A DNA stretch of 64,000 nt from Clostridium sp. 12(A) (GTDB lineage Bacteria > Bacillota > Clostridia > Lachnospirales > Lachnospiraceae): the NCBI GenBank assembly GCA_000526575.1, contig JAGI01000002.1:2403501-2467500 (forward strand), in the 5' to 3' direction. A program made the translations under genes and the position numbers. The notes beneath the pieces are model-generated. The model made no database searches. It was given only the letters and a program-made list of their open reading frames with translations, and was not told the DNA's origin. How positions within the stretch are numbered: the first letter of the stretch is position 1; every line of letters begins with the position of its first letter. This document shows positions 43,291 to 52,027 of the stretch, one piece after another.

Positions 43291-43404
43291 GGGTGGATTT
43301 AAATTAGCGTCATTTATCGCTACAATTGTTATCTGGAAATGCGAGCACTTTACTCCAATCCCTTGCGAGAATGTAAGCATTTTACTCTATTTCGGAGACT
43401 AGCA

Positions 43405-43700
43405 ATTATGAGATCAAAACGAATTTATGCTCATCATGGAGTGCCGGCAAAAGGGCCTCTCCGACTATTAATGGTGCCACATGAATGATATTAATCCAGG
43501 CACCTTTTAAATACTGGATCAGTAGACTTCGTAAGTGAGGAATGGTAATTCCCATGCCATTTGATCAAGGAAAGAAAAAATCAGTTCCTTTACAGGAAGT
43601 AGTCAAGGTTAACTTAATACCAGATTCGGCAGCAATGCCCGCTCCCTTAAGGAAGGCTATTTTGTTACTTTGTCAGAAGGTACCTTTTGAAACGTCCTTG
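43405..43700 (+). pseudogene. Relic of a further IS66 tnpA
   Basis: Across frame changes and two stops it reads FMLIMECRQKGLSDY, stop, WCHMNDINPGTF, frame change, KYWISRLRK, stop, GMVIPMPFDQGKKKSVPLQ and VNLIPDSAAMPAP. ECRQxGLSDYxWC...INPGTFxxWxSRLRK is the IS66 Orf1 helix-turn-helix region. Two CxTTTACTC boxes lie upstream (near 43348 and 43380), as in copy 1. Confidence 0.75.
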
Positions 43701-43722
43701 TTTTTATACTTTGATAGAATAT

Positions 43723-45087
43723 TTATAATATAATACAGCCTATTATTTTCTTATCCAGACTATAAATAGTTTCTATTTGATTGTCAATATCTTTATATTT
43801 TGATACACCATATTTCTCAACTAGAATAACAACGTCAATAGTTGGAAGTTTGGTTAGTGTTTCAGGGTTTCGATTTATATCTGGTCCCACTACAAAAGTT
43901 AAGTTACTAAAGGTACCCTTAAGCTCACTTTCAATGCTCTTTAATAAATCGAGTGCTATTGTTCCAGTTAAAAATATAGTCTGATCCTTTTCCGTATATA
44001 TAGAAATACTGGCAATAATTCGCTTCAGAACAGCTTCCCTAGAGAAGATCTGCTTTCCTTCAATTTTATTAAGCCAATTATCAACTCCAGAGAGTTTTCT
44101 GTTTTTCTCTTCTTTAGGATATTCACCAAATATTTTTATTCCAAAACGACTTACAAATTTATCAGCTGAATATAATTTAGGATTGATAACATATATCAAG
44201 CATAAAAAGAGTACTACTAAAAATACTCCAAAAGTACCTCCCATAATACTGTATTTGATTGCAGATTTAATCAGGCCTATGAAAGAAAGATCATTAGGTT
44301 TTTGAGGTTCCTTTAAGTTATGTAATTCCAACTGAGTTTCTACCATGCTTTTTTTCATCGCAGACAATTTTTCTATTCTCTCATTCTGAAGCTCTGCCAA
44401 TTTCTGATCTGCCACCATATTTGTCTCTCTATTCATATAAATAACGCTGTGTGCTCTAAGATTGCTTTCCACATCATCTTCACTTGCTTTAACACTTTTT
44501 AAGATACTGTCTAATATTTTCTGAGCTCCCTCCTCATCTTTATACGTGACTGATACTGATATCATATTTCCATTATAATCTGCCTCGATATTAAGCAGTT
44601 CCCTTAAATAATTTATTTCTATGTTATTTTCTTTACAAGTTTCTTCAAGAGAACTTTTACTTTTTATAATAGCAGAATATACTTTCACCAAACTATCTAC
44701 TGGATCCACAGTATTAATTATATTATTTTCTTCATCTAATTTAATAAATATGTTTATATTGGCTACCCATTTATTGTATGGATCCAACTGAAATAAAATA
44801 GATTTTTTTTCATAATCCTTTTCATAATCAATATTCTGAGTAAGTGTATCAATTTTTCTCTCATACCCTTCTTTCTTCACTTGATAACTCCTAGAATCAG
44901 AATCATAATTTTCTAGTAGATTGGCCATATATTTCTTATCCTGAGATTTCATAATTCCTTCGCTTAATTTATATCCCCCAATTAATGTGGCAAAAATAAC
45001 AGCTATAAGGAAGACTGGACGCCATCTATTTAGTATGTAAAACATTAAATTTTTCAAGTCTATTTCCTGCTCATATGAAGTATTCAT
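43723..45087 (-). CDS. Wzz/CapA-type chain-length protein with degenerate tyrosine-kinase-like domain
   Basis: A 454-residue membrane protein. Start ATG 45085-45087 is chosen for GGAG six bases upstream. IDLKNLMFYILNRWRPVFLI opens the Wzz domain, whose first membrane helix is about residues 15-35. A long extracytoplasmic coiled region (70-260) follows, then the second helix (about 275-300). The cytosolic tail of about 150 residues ends like a BY-kinase (VVILVEKYGVSKYKDIDNQI, IGCIIL), with a strand IFLTGTIALDLLKSIESEL where CpsD-type kinases have the P-loop. No GxGKS/T motif is present. It would set polymer length but should not hydrolyse ATP. It lies 23 bases downstream of the sugar transferase. 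Confidence 0.85.
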   Translation of the reverse strand: MNTSYEQEIDLKNLMFYILNRWRPVFLIAVIFATLIGGYKLSEGIMKSQDKKYMANLLENYDSDSRSYQVKKEGYERKIDTLTQNIDYEKDYEKKSILFQLDPYNKWVANINIFIKLDEENNIINTVDPVDSLVKVYSAIIKSKSSLEETCKENNIEINYLRELLNIEADYNGNMISVSVTYKDEEGAQKILDSILKSVKASEDDVESNLRAHSVIYMNRETNMVADQKLAELQNERIEKLSAMKKSMVETQLELHNLKEPQKPNDLSFIGLIKSAIKYSIMGGTFGVFLVVLFLCLIYVINPKLYSADKFVSRFGIKIFGEYPKEEKNRKLSGVDNWLNKIEGKQIFSREAVLKRIIASISIYTEKDQTIFLTGTIALDLLKSIESELKGTFSNLTFVVGPDINRNPETLTKLPTIDVVILVEKYGVSKYKDIDNQIETIYSLDKKIIGCIIL

Positions 45088-45110
45088 TCCATTCTCCTTT
45101 GTATTTTTGC

Positions 45111-46529
45111 TTATCTGGATCCTTTTCCAGTTAGTACGACCCAAATTGTTAGTATCAAAATCTTTATATCTTTTAAAATTGACCAATCGTCAATATACTG
45201 CATGTCAAGTTTCACTACTTCATCAAAATCTTTAATGTCGCTTCTGCCGCTTATTTGCCATAGACCAGTGAGGCCTGGCGTCATACTAAGTCGACATTTA
45301 TGCTTTGTCTCATAACGCTCATATTCATCAACAGTTGGCGGCCTTGTTCCTACTAGGCTCATATCTCCACGCAAAACATTCCAAAACTGTGGGAGTTCAT
45401 CAATGCTTGTCTTACGTATAAAACGACCAATATGGGTTATTCTTGGATCATTTTCCAATTTAAACATTAAACCTTTTACTTCGTTTTCTTTCATTAGTTC
45501 TTTTTTTCTGTGCTCTGCATCCTGATACATGGAACGAAATTTATAAAATGTAAACTTTCTACCATTTTTTCCTATCCTAGTCTGTCCAAAAAATGCCGGA
45601 CCAGGAGATTCTAACTTTATTAAAGGTGCAATAAAAATCGTTACAATACATAATATAATAATCCCCACCAAGCTACCTATAATATCTAAAATTCTTTTTG
45701 CAGCAACCTGTCTATTAGAAAAAATATTTCTAGCAAAGGTGACCACTGAATATTTTCCAACTCGATTTAGTGTTTTTTTTCCTCCCACTTTAATATCAAA
45801 AATATCTATATTTACATCTACAATAATTCCCATATTTTTCATTTCTGCAACCCATTGCTCCAAAAGCTTATTGGAAATTGCAGAAGTATCATTAATAAAT
45901 ACTTCATCTACATTATGATGAACCACATAATCAATTATTGTTTCCTTATCTGCAACAACTGGCATACCACATTGCGCTTCTCCCACTAAAGACTTATCAA
46001 TTAAGGCAATCCCCGTTATAATACGATTCCACTCGTTATATTCAATGAAATTTTTGATTACACCTTCAACTTTTTCTGTAGTCGTGACAACAAGTAATCT
46101 ATTGCTATATTTACTTGTTTTATAAATTTTCAACATAAAAAGCTTGAATAACATTCTGCCTATAAATATGAAAACCACACTTATAATAATAAAGTATCCA
46201 TAAAGCAGTCTAGATAATTCGCTACTTCTATGTATCAAAAATAGTGTCACAACCCAGAGAATGGAAAAAGCTGACTGCCCCCGAATCACTGAACCTATTT
46301 CATCAAGACATCCCCTTCGAAAAAAATGCCTGGTGGTATTAGTTATAAAAATAACCAATACATATAATAAGGTTATGATTATTATCTGCCAAAGATTGTC
46401 CATATTTTTATTAATACCCAAAAACAAACCGTATCGAATCGCAAATGCTAGATAAGTACTTATCCAAATACAGATAATATCTATAAATGATATCAGTATA
46501 TTTTCAATCGTCTTTCTCTTTTGATACAT
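45111..46529 (-). CDS. Polyprenyl-phosphate sugar-1-phosphate transferase (initiating enzyme, second locus)
   Basis: A 472-residue enzyme of the same superfamily as 10648-12099, with four or five N-terminal membrane helices, a central Rossmann-like domain, and the catalytic C-terminus: KRILDIIGSLVGIIILC, GQTRIGKNGRKFTFYKFRSM, IRKTSIDELPQFWNVLRGDM, LVGTRPPTVDE and MTPGLTGLWQISGRSD. The GTRPPT motif is typical of galactose- or glucose-specific EPS initiators (CpsE/WelB-type). It should prime the second polysaccharide. GGGGA precedes the ATG. The chain-length gene follows it, a standard EPS order. Confidence 0.93.
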   Translation of the reverse strand: MYQKRKTIENILISFIDIICIWISTYLAFAIRYGLFLGINKNMDNLWQIIIITLLYVLVIFITNTTRHFFRRGCLDEIGSVIRGQSAFSILWVVTLFLIHRSSELSRLLYGYFIIISVVFIFIGRMLFKLFMLKIYKTSKYSNRLLVVTTTEKVEGVIKNFIEYNEWNRIITGIALIDKSLVGEAQCGMPVVADKETIIDYVVHHNVDEVFINDTSAISNKLLEQWVAEMKNMGIIVDVNIDIFDIKVGGKKTLNRVGKYSVVTFARNIFSNRQVAAKRILDIIGSLVGIIILCIVTIFIAPLIKLESPGPAFFGQTRIGKNGRKFTFYKFRSMYQDAEHRKKELMKENEVKGLMFKLENDPRITHIGRFIRKTSIDELPQFWNVLRGDMSLVGTRPPTVDEYERYETKHKCRLSMTPGLTGLWQISGRSDIKDFDEVVKLDMQYIDDWSILKDIKILILTIWVVLTGKGSR

Positions 46530-46971
46530 AAGTAATCCCCTTAAGACTATTCTATTATGTGTTAAGTAACAATATATCTTCTTATATAGAACAATTACAG
46601 ATTTACATGGCAGCTGTTAATATTTATAATAGTTGATATTTATCTATCACTATTTTTTTAATCAGACTATAGAATGATTCCCTTCAGAGTTTTCACCATC
46701 ACCAGTAAAAAACCATACTTAAGATATTTAATTCCATAATACATATAATATAATTGTTCCTCAGCCGCCCTAGTTAGTATAATATTTAACACTTATGAAT
46801 TTTATATGATATATTTCACACCCAAGATCTTCAAACTTTTAAAAAAAGTGCATGCCTTCTGAAATTTCAGAGTATCTGTTTTCGGAAATATTGTGCGTTT
46901 TTTCCTTATTGAATGCAGTTTAAAAGTCTTAATCTTTACGCTTTATACTCTTCAATGTAACATTTATACGC
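46530..46971. other. 442-base AT-rich gap, no clear gene
   Basis: It separates the sugar-transferase unit from the Kdo genes. Every frame is closed by frequent stops. It must hold the promoter of the sugar-transferase gene; several AT-rich -10-like boxes occur but none has a matching -35. No hairpin with a T-run is seen directly after kdsC. Confidence 0.5.
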
Positions 46972-47436
46972 TCACTCTATCAACCACTCAATAAAGTCTC
47001 TTACAGCACCATTACCACCTTCATGTTCAGCCCTAAAATCTGCAATATCGCACACCTTTTTGACTGCATCTCTGGGGCATCCCACAATGCCACCAGATAC
47101 CTTCACCAGTTCCATGCAGGATACATCATTAAGATCGTCCCCAATGTAGGCAACTACCGAAAGGTCATCTGTAATTTCTCTTAGTTTCTCAATTTTGTCA
47201 GTAACCCCCTGATACACGTCTACTACACCAAGCTCCTTACAACGATTCAATACAATATCAGACTTACGGCCAGTAATAATCACGGGGATAATACCAGCAG
47301 GTATTGCTAAATCATGGATTCCGCATCCATCTTTTATATTGAAGGCTTTTAAAATTTCACCACTATTTCCCATATAGATTTTTCCATCAGTAAGGGTACC
47401 ATCAACATCCATTACTAGATATTTTACATTTTTCAT
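46972..47436 (-). CDS. kdsC: 3-deoxy-D-manno-octulosonate-8-phosphate phosphatase
   Basis: A 154-residue HAD phosphatase of the C0 (KdsC/YrbI) group. Motif I is VMDVDGTLTDGKIYMG, motif II is in IPVIITGRKSD, the Lys of motif III is in VTDKIEKL, and motif IV is YIGDDLNDVSCM. This short, capless form acts as a tetramer on Kdo-8-phosphate; N-acylneuraminate-9-phosphatases share the fold. Its neighbours kdsD, kdsA and kdsB favour Kdo. AAAGGAG precedes the ATG. A 416-base gap lies upstream, before kdsD. Confidence 0.93.
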   Translation of the reverse strand: MKNVKYLVMDVDGTLTDGKIYMGNSGEILKAFNIKDGCGIHDLAIPAGIIPVIITGRKSDIVLNRCKELGVVDVYQGVTDKIEKLREITDDLSVVAYIGDDLNDVSCMELVKVSGGIVGCPRDAVKKVCDIADFRAEHEGGNGAVRDFIEWLIE

Positions 47437-47852
47437 TTAACTCTCCTTTGCATAGTATACATATTAGTAGCTACTCGCCTCTCACCCAGCTTGAACATCA
47501 AAAAGGACATGCAGAAAGGAGAAAGTCATTGCCAAAAGAATATTTATTTTAAAATGTAATGTCCTTCTCTTTGTTGTAAAAATCAAAAACTTTCATTTCA
47601 GACACCGTAGCCATAATTCCAGTTCTTCACCACCAATCGTACTCTGAATATTGATATACTTATTACTCGATTCGAACTTGACATCTTTTCGACAGCTCGC
47701 TTTATATGTCTCAATACTAGCATAAAGCCGTCTATCATTTTGCATCATCTATCTTTATAATTAGCAGGAATAAATTTCTTTAAAAAATTATATGTAGTAG
47801 TGCTTAATTCTTTAACAAAATTTAGTTTCGTCTTTTACTCTCTCTAAGTATG
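47437..47852. other. 416-base gap between kdsC and kdsD with possible decayed coding
   Basis: Mostly stop-rich. One 50-codon frame (47593-47745) is described separately. A second short stretch just upstream of it (about 47747-47815, ELSTTTYNFLKKFIPANYKD) is in another frame. Together they suggest the remains of one gene lost from inside the Kdo operon. Confidence 0.45.
47593..47745 (-). pseudogene. 50-codon remnant frame inside the Kdo operon
   Basis: ATG to TGA, with protein-like composition (SNKYINIQSTIGGEELELWL). No good ribosome site. Upstream coding-like sequence is one frame off. I recognise no family; it might be the tail of a lost glycosyltransferase, but that is only a guess. Confidence 0.3.
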
Positions 47853-48818
47853 TCAAGCAACAATACCTGCTTTTACGATCTGTTGCCAGGTAATAGTCCC
47901 CACAAGTACATTTTCAGAATCCACAACAGGAAGATTATTAATACTATGGCTTTTGATAAAATGAAGAGCGTCAATTGCAAAACGGTCCTTTGTAATGCTC
48001 ATTGGGGAAACAACCATTACCTCCTCCACAGTTACACTATAAATATCAACAAACTTCTCAATTATTCTTCTAAGATCACCATCTGTGAGAATACCTAATA
48101 GCTTTCCTTCATCATCAACAATCGAAACAATTCCTAGTCCTTTTTGAGACATGACTGAAATTGCATCCATTAATAATGTCCGAAAAGATACTTTAGGTAC
48201 CTCATCACCATGAGCCATTAAATCATCAACTTTAAGAATAAGCTTCTTGCCAAGTGATCCTGCTGGATGGAACTTACCAAAATCTGCATCCTTAAACCCA
48301 TAAATTCCACTTGCCACAACTGCAAGAGCATCACCATAGCAAAGAAAAGCAGTTGTACTTGAGGTCGGTGCCAATCCAAGATAACAGGCTTCTTCGAACT
48401 TCGGCAGTACCTGAACAATATCAGATGCCTGAGCAAGAGATGAATTTGCATTTCCGGTAATACCAACTAGTGTTGCACCAATCATCTTAATATTAGGAAG
48501 AATTCTTACAACTTCATCACTCTCTCCGCTATAGCTAATTGCAATAATCACATCATTTTCCGAAATCATACCAAGATCACCATGCATAGCTTCCCCAGGA
48601 TGTAAGCAGAAAGATGGGGTACCTAAACTGGCAAATGTTGCTGCCAATTTTGCAGCAATATGGCCGGGTTTACCCATTCCAGTAATGATAACTTTACCTT
48701 TACAGCCAGTAACTAAACCCAAAATTTTAACAAATGTATTATCTAAAGCGTCTCTTGTCTTCTTTAATGCCTCTATTTCTATATCAAACACACGTTTTCC
48801 GTCAGCAAGCATATCCAT
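47853..48818 (-). CDS. kdsD: D-arabinose-5-phosphate isomerase (SIS plus two CBS domains)
   Basis: A 321-residue KdsD/KpsF enzyme making arabinose-5-phosphate from ribulose-5-phosphate, the first step to Kdo. The SIS domain (about 30-180) has KVIITGMGKPGHIAAKLAAT, HPGEAMHGDLGMI, AISYSGESDEVV and the family's PTSSTTAFLCYGDALAV. Two CBS domains follow (DLMAHGDEVPKV and EVMVVSPMSITKD). Start taken at ATG 48816-48818, five bases after AAGGA; a start six codons earlier overlaps no better site. It is 24 bases from kdsA. The capsule-type KpsF and the housekeeping KdsD cannot be told apart by sequence. Confidence 0.94.
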   Translation of the reverse strand: MDMLADGKRVFDIEIEALKKTRDALDNTFVKILGLVTGCKGKVIITGMGKPGHIAAKLAATFASLGTPSFCLHPGEAMHGDLGMISENDVIIAISYSGESDEVVRILPNIKMIGATLVGITGNANSSLAQASDIVQVLPKFEEACYLGLAPTSSTTAFLCYGDALAVVASGIYGFKDADFGKFHPAGSLGKKLILKVDDLMAHGDEVPKVSFRTLLMDAISVMSQKGLGIVSIVDDEGKLLGILTDGDLRRIIEKFVDIYSVTVEEVMVVSPMSITKDRFAIDALHFIKSHSINNLPVVDSENVLVGTITWQQIVKAGIVA

Positions 48819-48842
48819 AAAAATCCTTCTTTCCATCCATTC

Positions 48843-49619
48843 CTAATGTACCGCATCGTACACTTTAACAACACGCTTTAGCAACTCTTCAAACTCGTCC
48901 AATTTTACCATGTTCGGTCCATCCGATAAGGCACTGTCAGGATCTGGGTGAACCTCAAAGAACAGAGCATCTGCTCCAACTGAAACCGCAGCCTTTGCTA
49001 AAGGTTCAACATTTTCTCTATTACCGCCAGTAATAGTACCTTTACCACCGGGTTTCTGAACACTGTGAGTTGCGTCCATTACAACAGGATAACCAAATTT
49101 CTTCATCTCAACAATACCAGTCATATCAACTACAAGAGTATTATACCCAAAACTGGTCCCACGCTCACAAAGCATGATATTTTTGTTACCGGATTCCTCT
49201 AGTTTTTTAACAACATTGGCCATGTCCCAAGGAGCCAGGAACTGGGCCTTCTTAACATTAATCAGTTTTCCTGTCTTCGCTGCTGCAACAAGCAGATCAG
49301 TCTGGCGGCACAGGAAAGCAGGAATCTGAATCAGATCACATACTTCCGCTACTTTCTCGGCCTGCCACGGCTCATGAATGTCAGTCGCAATCTTCAGACC
49401 ATAAATATCCTTCACTCTTCTCAAAATACGAAGCCCATCTTCAATTCCAGGACCTCTGTAAGAGGAAATACTAGTACGATTTGCCTTATCAAAAGATGCT
49501 TTGAAGTAATAATCTAAATCCAATCTCTCTGCAATTCCCTTAATGGTTTTTGCTATCTGCATTACATTTTCCTCTGACTCGATAACACAAGGTCCTGCTA
49601 TTAAAATAAATTTACTCAT
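48843..49619 (-). CDS. kdsA: 3-deoxy-D-manno-octulosonate-8-phosphate synthase
   Basis: A 258-residue KDO8P synthase that joins phosphoenolpyruvate and arabinose-5-phosphate. The N-terminus [14 protein letters not shown], then [55 protein letters not shown] and [11 protein letters not shown] are all KdsA blocks. Cys11 in GPCVIES is the metal ligand of metal-dependent (Aquifex-type) enzymes, where E. coli has Asn; the late Glu in FFEVHPDPD and Asp in LSDGPN fit the same site. So this should be a metal-dependent class. It begins one base from the kdsB stop codon. Confidence 0.97.
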   Translation of the reverse strand: MSKFILIAGPCVIESEENVMQIAKTIKGIAERLDLDYYFKASFDKANRTSISSYRGPGIEDGLRILRRVKDIYGLKIATDIHEPWQAEKVAEVCDLIQIPAFLCRQTDLLVAAAKTGKLINVKKAQFLAPWDMANVVKKLEESGNKNIMLCERGTSFGYNTLVVDMTGIVEMKKFGYPVVMDATHSVQKPGGKGTITGGNRENVEPLAKAAVSVGADALFFEVHPDPDSALSDGPNMVKLDEFEELLKRVVKVYDAVH

Positions 49620-49620
49620 A

Positions 49621-50358
49621 TCAAATGCTCTCCTTTTCTAATTCTTTTTCAACCAAAGCAATCTGTTCTGGTGCATCTACGCCAACAGTCTGCCATTTTG
49701 TTTCTTTTACTCGAACTTTATATCCGTTCTCGATAGCACGAAGCTGCTCTAAAGATTCCGAAAGTTCAAGTTCTGTTTTATCCAGCTCACTGAATTTCAC
49801 TAAGAACCACTTCTTATAGCCATATGCACCAATATGTTTATAGTGAGTTCTTCTTTTTCCGTCCCGCTCATAAGGAAGTGTGTGGCGAGAGAAATAAATA
49901 GCGTCACCATTTACGTCAGTGATTACCTTCACCACGTTAGGGTTATTTAATTCTTCCTCTTCCTCAATCTTCTTTTTGAGTGTTCCCATATAAACTGATT
50001 CAGAATCAAATGTGCTTATCAAATCCATAACCATTTCTGGCCTGATGAGTGGCTCATCTCCCTGAATATTAAGTACAATATCTTCGTCATTTAATTGCAA
50101 GATATCTGCGCATTCAGCAAGTCGATCTGTACCACAGGCATGTGCTGATGATGTCATAAGGGCCTTCCCTCCGAAAGACTCTACCGTAACAAATATGCGC
50201 TGGTCATCAGTGGCGACATATACACCATCTAGTTGTGTCACCTTACTTACATTTTCATAAACCCATTGAATCATTGGCTTACCAGAGATCAAGGCCAATG
50301 GTTTACCTGGAAATCTACTCGACTGATATCTTGATGGAATAATTGCGTAAGTCTTCAT
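49621..50358 (-). CDS. kdsB: CMP-Kdo synthetase (3-deoxy-manno-octulosonate cytidylyltransferase)
   Basis: A 245-residue cytidylyltransferase activating Kdo as CMP-Kdo. Visible blocks are [18 protein letters not shown] (CTP-binding loop), [40 protein letters not shown] (metal-binding Asp), [25 protein letters not shown] and [13 protein letters not shown]. Length and motifs are those of KdsB rather than of NeuA. It sits tightly between kdsA and the flippase gene (gaps of one base each), a clear operon. Confidence 0.97.
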   Translation of the reverse strand: MKTYAIIPSRYQSSRFPGKPLALISGKPMIQWVYENVSKVTQLDGVYVATDDQRIFVTVESFGGKALMTSSAHACGTDRLAECADILQLNDEDIVLNIQGDEPLIRPEMVMDLISTFDSESVYMGTLKKKIEEEEELNNPNVVKVITDVNGDAIYFSRHTLPYERDGKRRTHYKHIGAYGYKKWFLVKFSELDKTELELSESLEQLRAIENGYKVRVKETKWQTVGVDAPEQIALVEKELEKESI

Positions 50359-50359
50359 A

Positions 50360-51781
50360 TTAATACCCCTTTATTTTTAATTTGGTAATAAACTTATCCT
50401 TTAATAATACTAATAAAAAGAAATAAACAAATACTCCAATTAATACTATTGCAAACATCATGATAGTATTTACTGGTGAATAAATAGATATAAGTCTCAT
50501 AATAATTCCCATGATTAGTGATGCAACTAAATACTTATACGATTGAACCAATATTTTCAAAACATTAACACCTATACATTTATATACTGCATATGATTGA
50601 ATAGATGTAACCGTCAATTCAGCTACAATTGTACCAATCGCAGCTCCCAGTGAATTCAAATGAGGGATTAATAAAAAATTACATACTAGATTTAAAAGTG
50701 CCCCCAACAAAATACTTATACTATAAACTTTTTGTTTTTTTAATGGAATTAAAATTGCTTGTCCAACAACACTAGCCAATCCAATTATTACAATTAATGG
50801 AGAAAGCACTTTAAATAAAATAACTGAATGAATATAATCTGCTCCTAAAAACCAAGGGATAAATCTATCACCAATTATAATTGAACCAATAGCCATTGGA
50901 AATCCTAATCCGAAAACAAATGCTATAGCTTCAGAAATTTCTTCATTAATTTTTTTCATTTCACCTGTCTTCACAATAGTTGCTATGTGGGGTAATAATA
51001 CAATGCCAAGAGAAGTTAATATAGTCATTAACAATTTTACGATTTTTTCAGCTTGTGAAAAATAACCAACTTCTTCATTTGAAGATAATACTCCCAAAAT
51101 TATTTTATCTATATATGTATAGACATAAACAGCTGCTGTAGGTAAAAAGAGATTCAGTACTGGTTTAATATGTTTTTTTAATTCTAAAGCTTTTATTTTC
51201 ACTAAAACTATTTTCTCAGGAACTTTAATTAATAATGCAGCATTTCCTAATAATTGAGCCATAGCTAAAACAAAAACATACTTATTTAAATCAGTTTCAC
51301 TTTTAATTGTCAAAAAAATCAATAGGGCACCAATTACTTTTACACCTATACTTCTAATTGCTGTTTTTTTAAAATCCTCTAAACCTTGAAAAAACCAACT
51401 CACTTCTATTATATTAGCAATAAGATAAATAGACATCCACAAAAGCAAAATACTATATTTTTTGTATTGGAATGCTATTATTAAATATATAGGCAAACTA
51501 ATAAAAGTCGTTATCACTCTTATTATTAGTATTTCCCAAAAAACCTTGCTTCTACTAAACAAATCAGATTGGACAAATGCAATCTCTCTCTGACCATACA
51601 AGTTTGTTCCAAGTTGAGCAACATTTAGCACAACTGATACAATAGAGAAAGCAAAATTATAGTCTCCTACACCTTCAGGTTTTAAGACTCTAGAAATATA
51701 TGGTGTAGTGATAATTGGTAATATCATTACCAGTATTTGATATACTAAATTATATATATAATTCTTTAAAACCTTTTTCAT
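50360..51781 (-). CDS. Wzx-type polysaccharide flippase
   Basis: A 473-residue MOP/MATE-superfamily membrane protein with 12-14 hydrophobic helices. The opening LVYQILVMILPIITTPYISRVLKPEGVG is characteristic of O-antigen and capsule repeat-unit flippases (shown here only by its ends: LVYQILVM and VLKPEGVGDYNF). ATVYTYIDKIILGVLS-type central helices and the C-terminal PHLNSLGAAIGTIVAE also match. It would turn the undecaprenyl-linked repeat to the outer face. One base from kdsB, so it is cotranscribed with the Kdo genes; this places Kdo in the exported repeat. Confidence 0.92.
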   Translation of the reverse strand: MKKVLKNYIYNLVYQILVMILPIITTPYISRVLKPEGVGDYNFAFSIVSVVLNVAQLGTNLYGQREIAFVQSDLFSRSKVFWEILIIRVITTFISLPIYLIIAFQYKKYSILLLWMSIYLIANIIEVSWFFQGLEDFKKTAIRSIGVKVIGALLIFLTIKSETDLNKYVFVLAMAQLLGNAALLIKVPEKIVLVKIKALELKKHIKPVLNLFLPTAAVYVYTYIDKIILGVLSSNEEVGYFSQAEKIVKLLMTILTSLGIVLLPHIATIVKTGEMKKINEEISEAIAFVFGLGFPMAIGSIIIGDRFIPWFLGADYIHSVILFKVLSPLIVIIGLASVVGQAILIPLKKQKVYSISILLGALLNLVCNFLLIPHLNSLGAAIGTIVAELTVTSIQSYAVYKCIGVNVLKILVQSYKYLVASLIMGIIMRLISIYSPVNTIMMFAIVLIGVFVYFFLLVLLKDKFITKLKIKGY

Positions 51782-52027
51782 CTTTCTTTACTCTTCATTC
51801 TTAATTTCATTTTTTTACTCAAACTAAAAGTTTTAGATATTGATTTAAACTAGTCGCTTTCGTTTATGCCTCAAGTTTATTTAGTATTCTCGCCAGATAA
51901 GATTTATTAGTCTCAACAAATACAATTTCCAGCCCCTTAAGCTAAATATAGCATGTAATTATATACAACGCAGTTCCTCTACTTCAAAATCCCATTTGCA
52001 TCCTCATACTACATTCAGTCTCTCTCT

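Noticed and set aside
46972-50358. The nonulosonate (sialic acid type) pathway instead of Kdo
   Set aside because: The synthase has KdsA blocks ([21 protein letters not shown]) and not NeuB features; an SIS-CBS isomerase and no NeuC-type epimerase are present.
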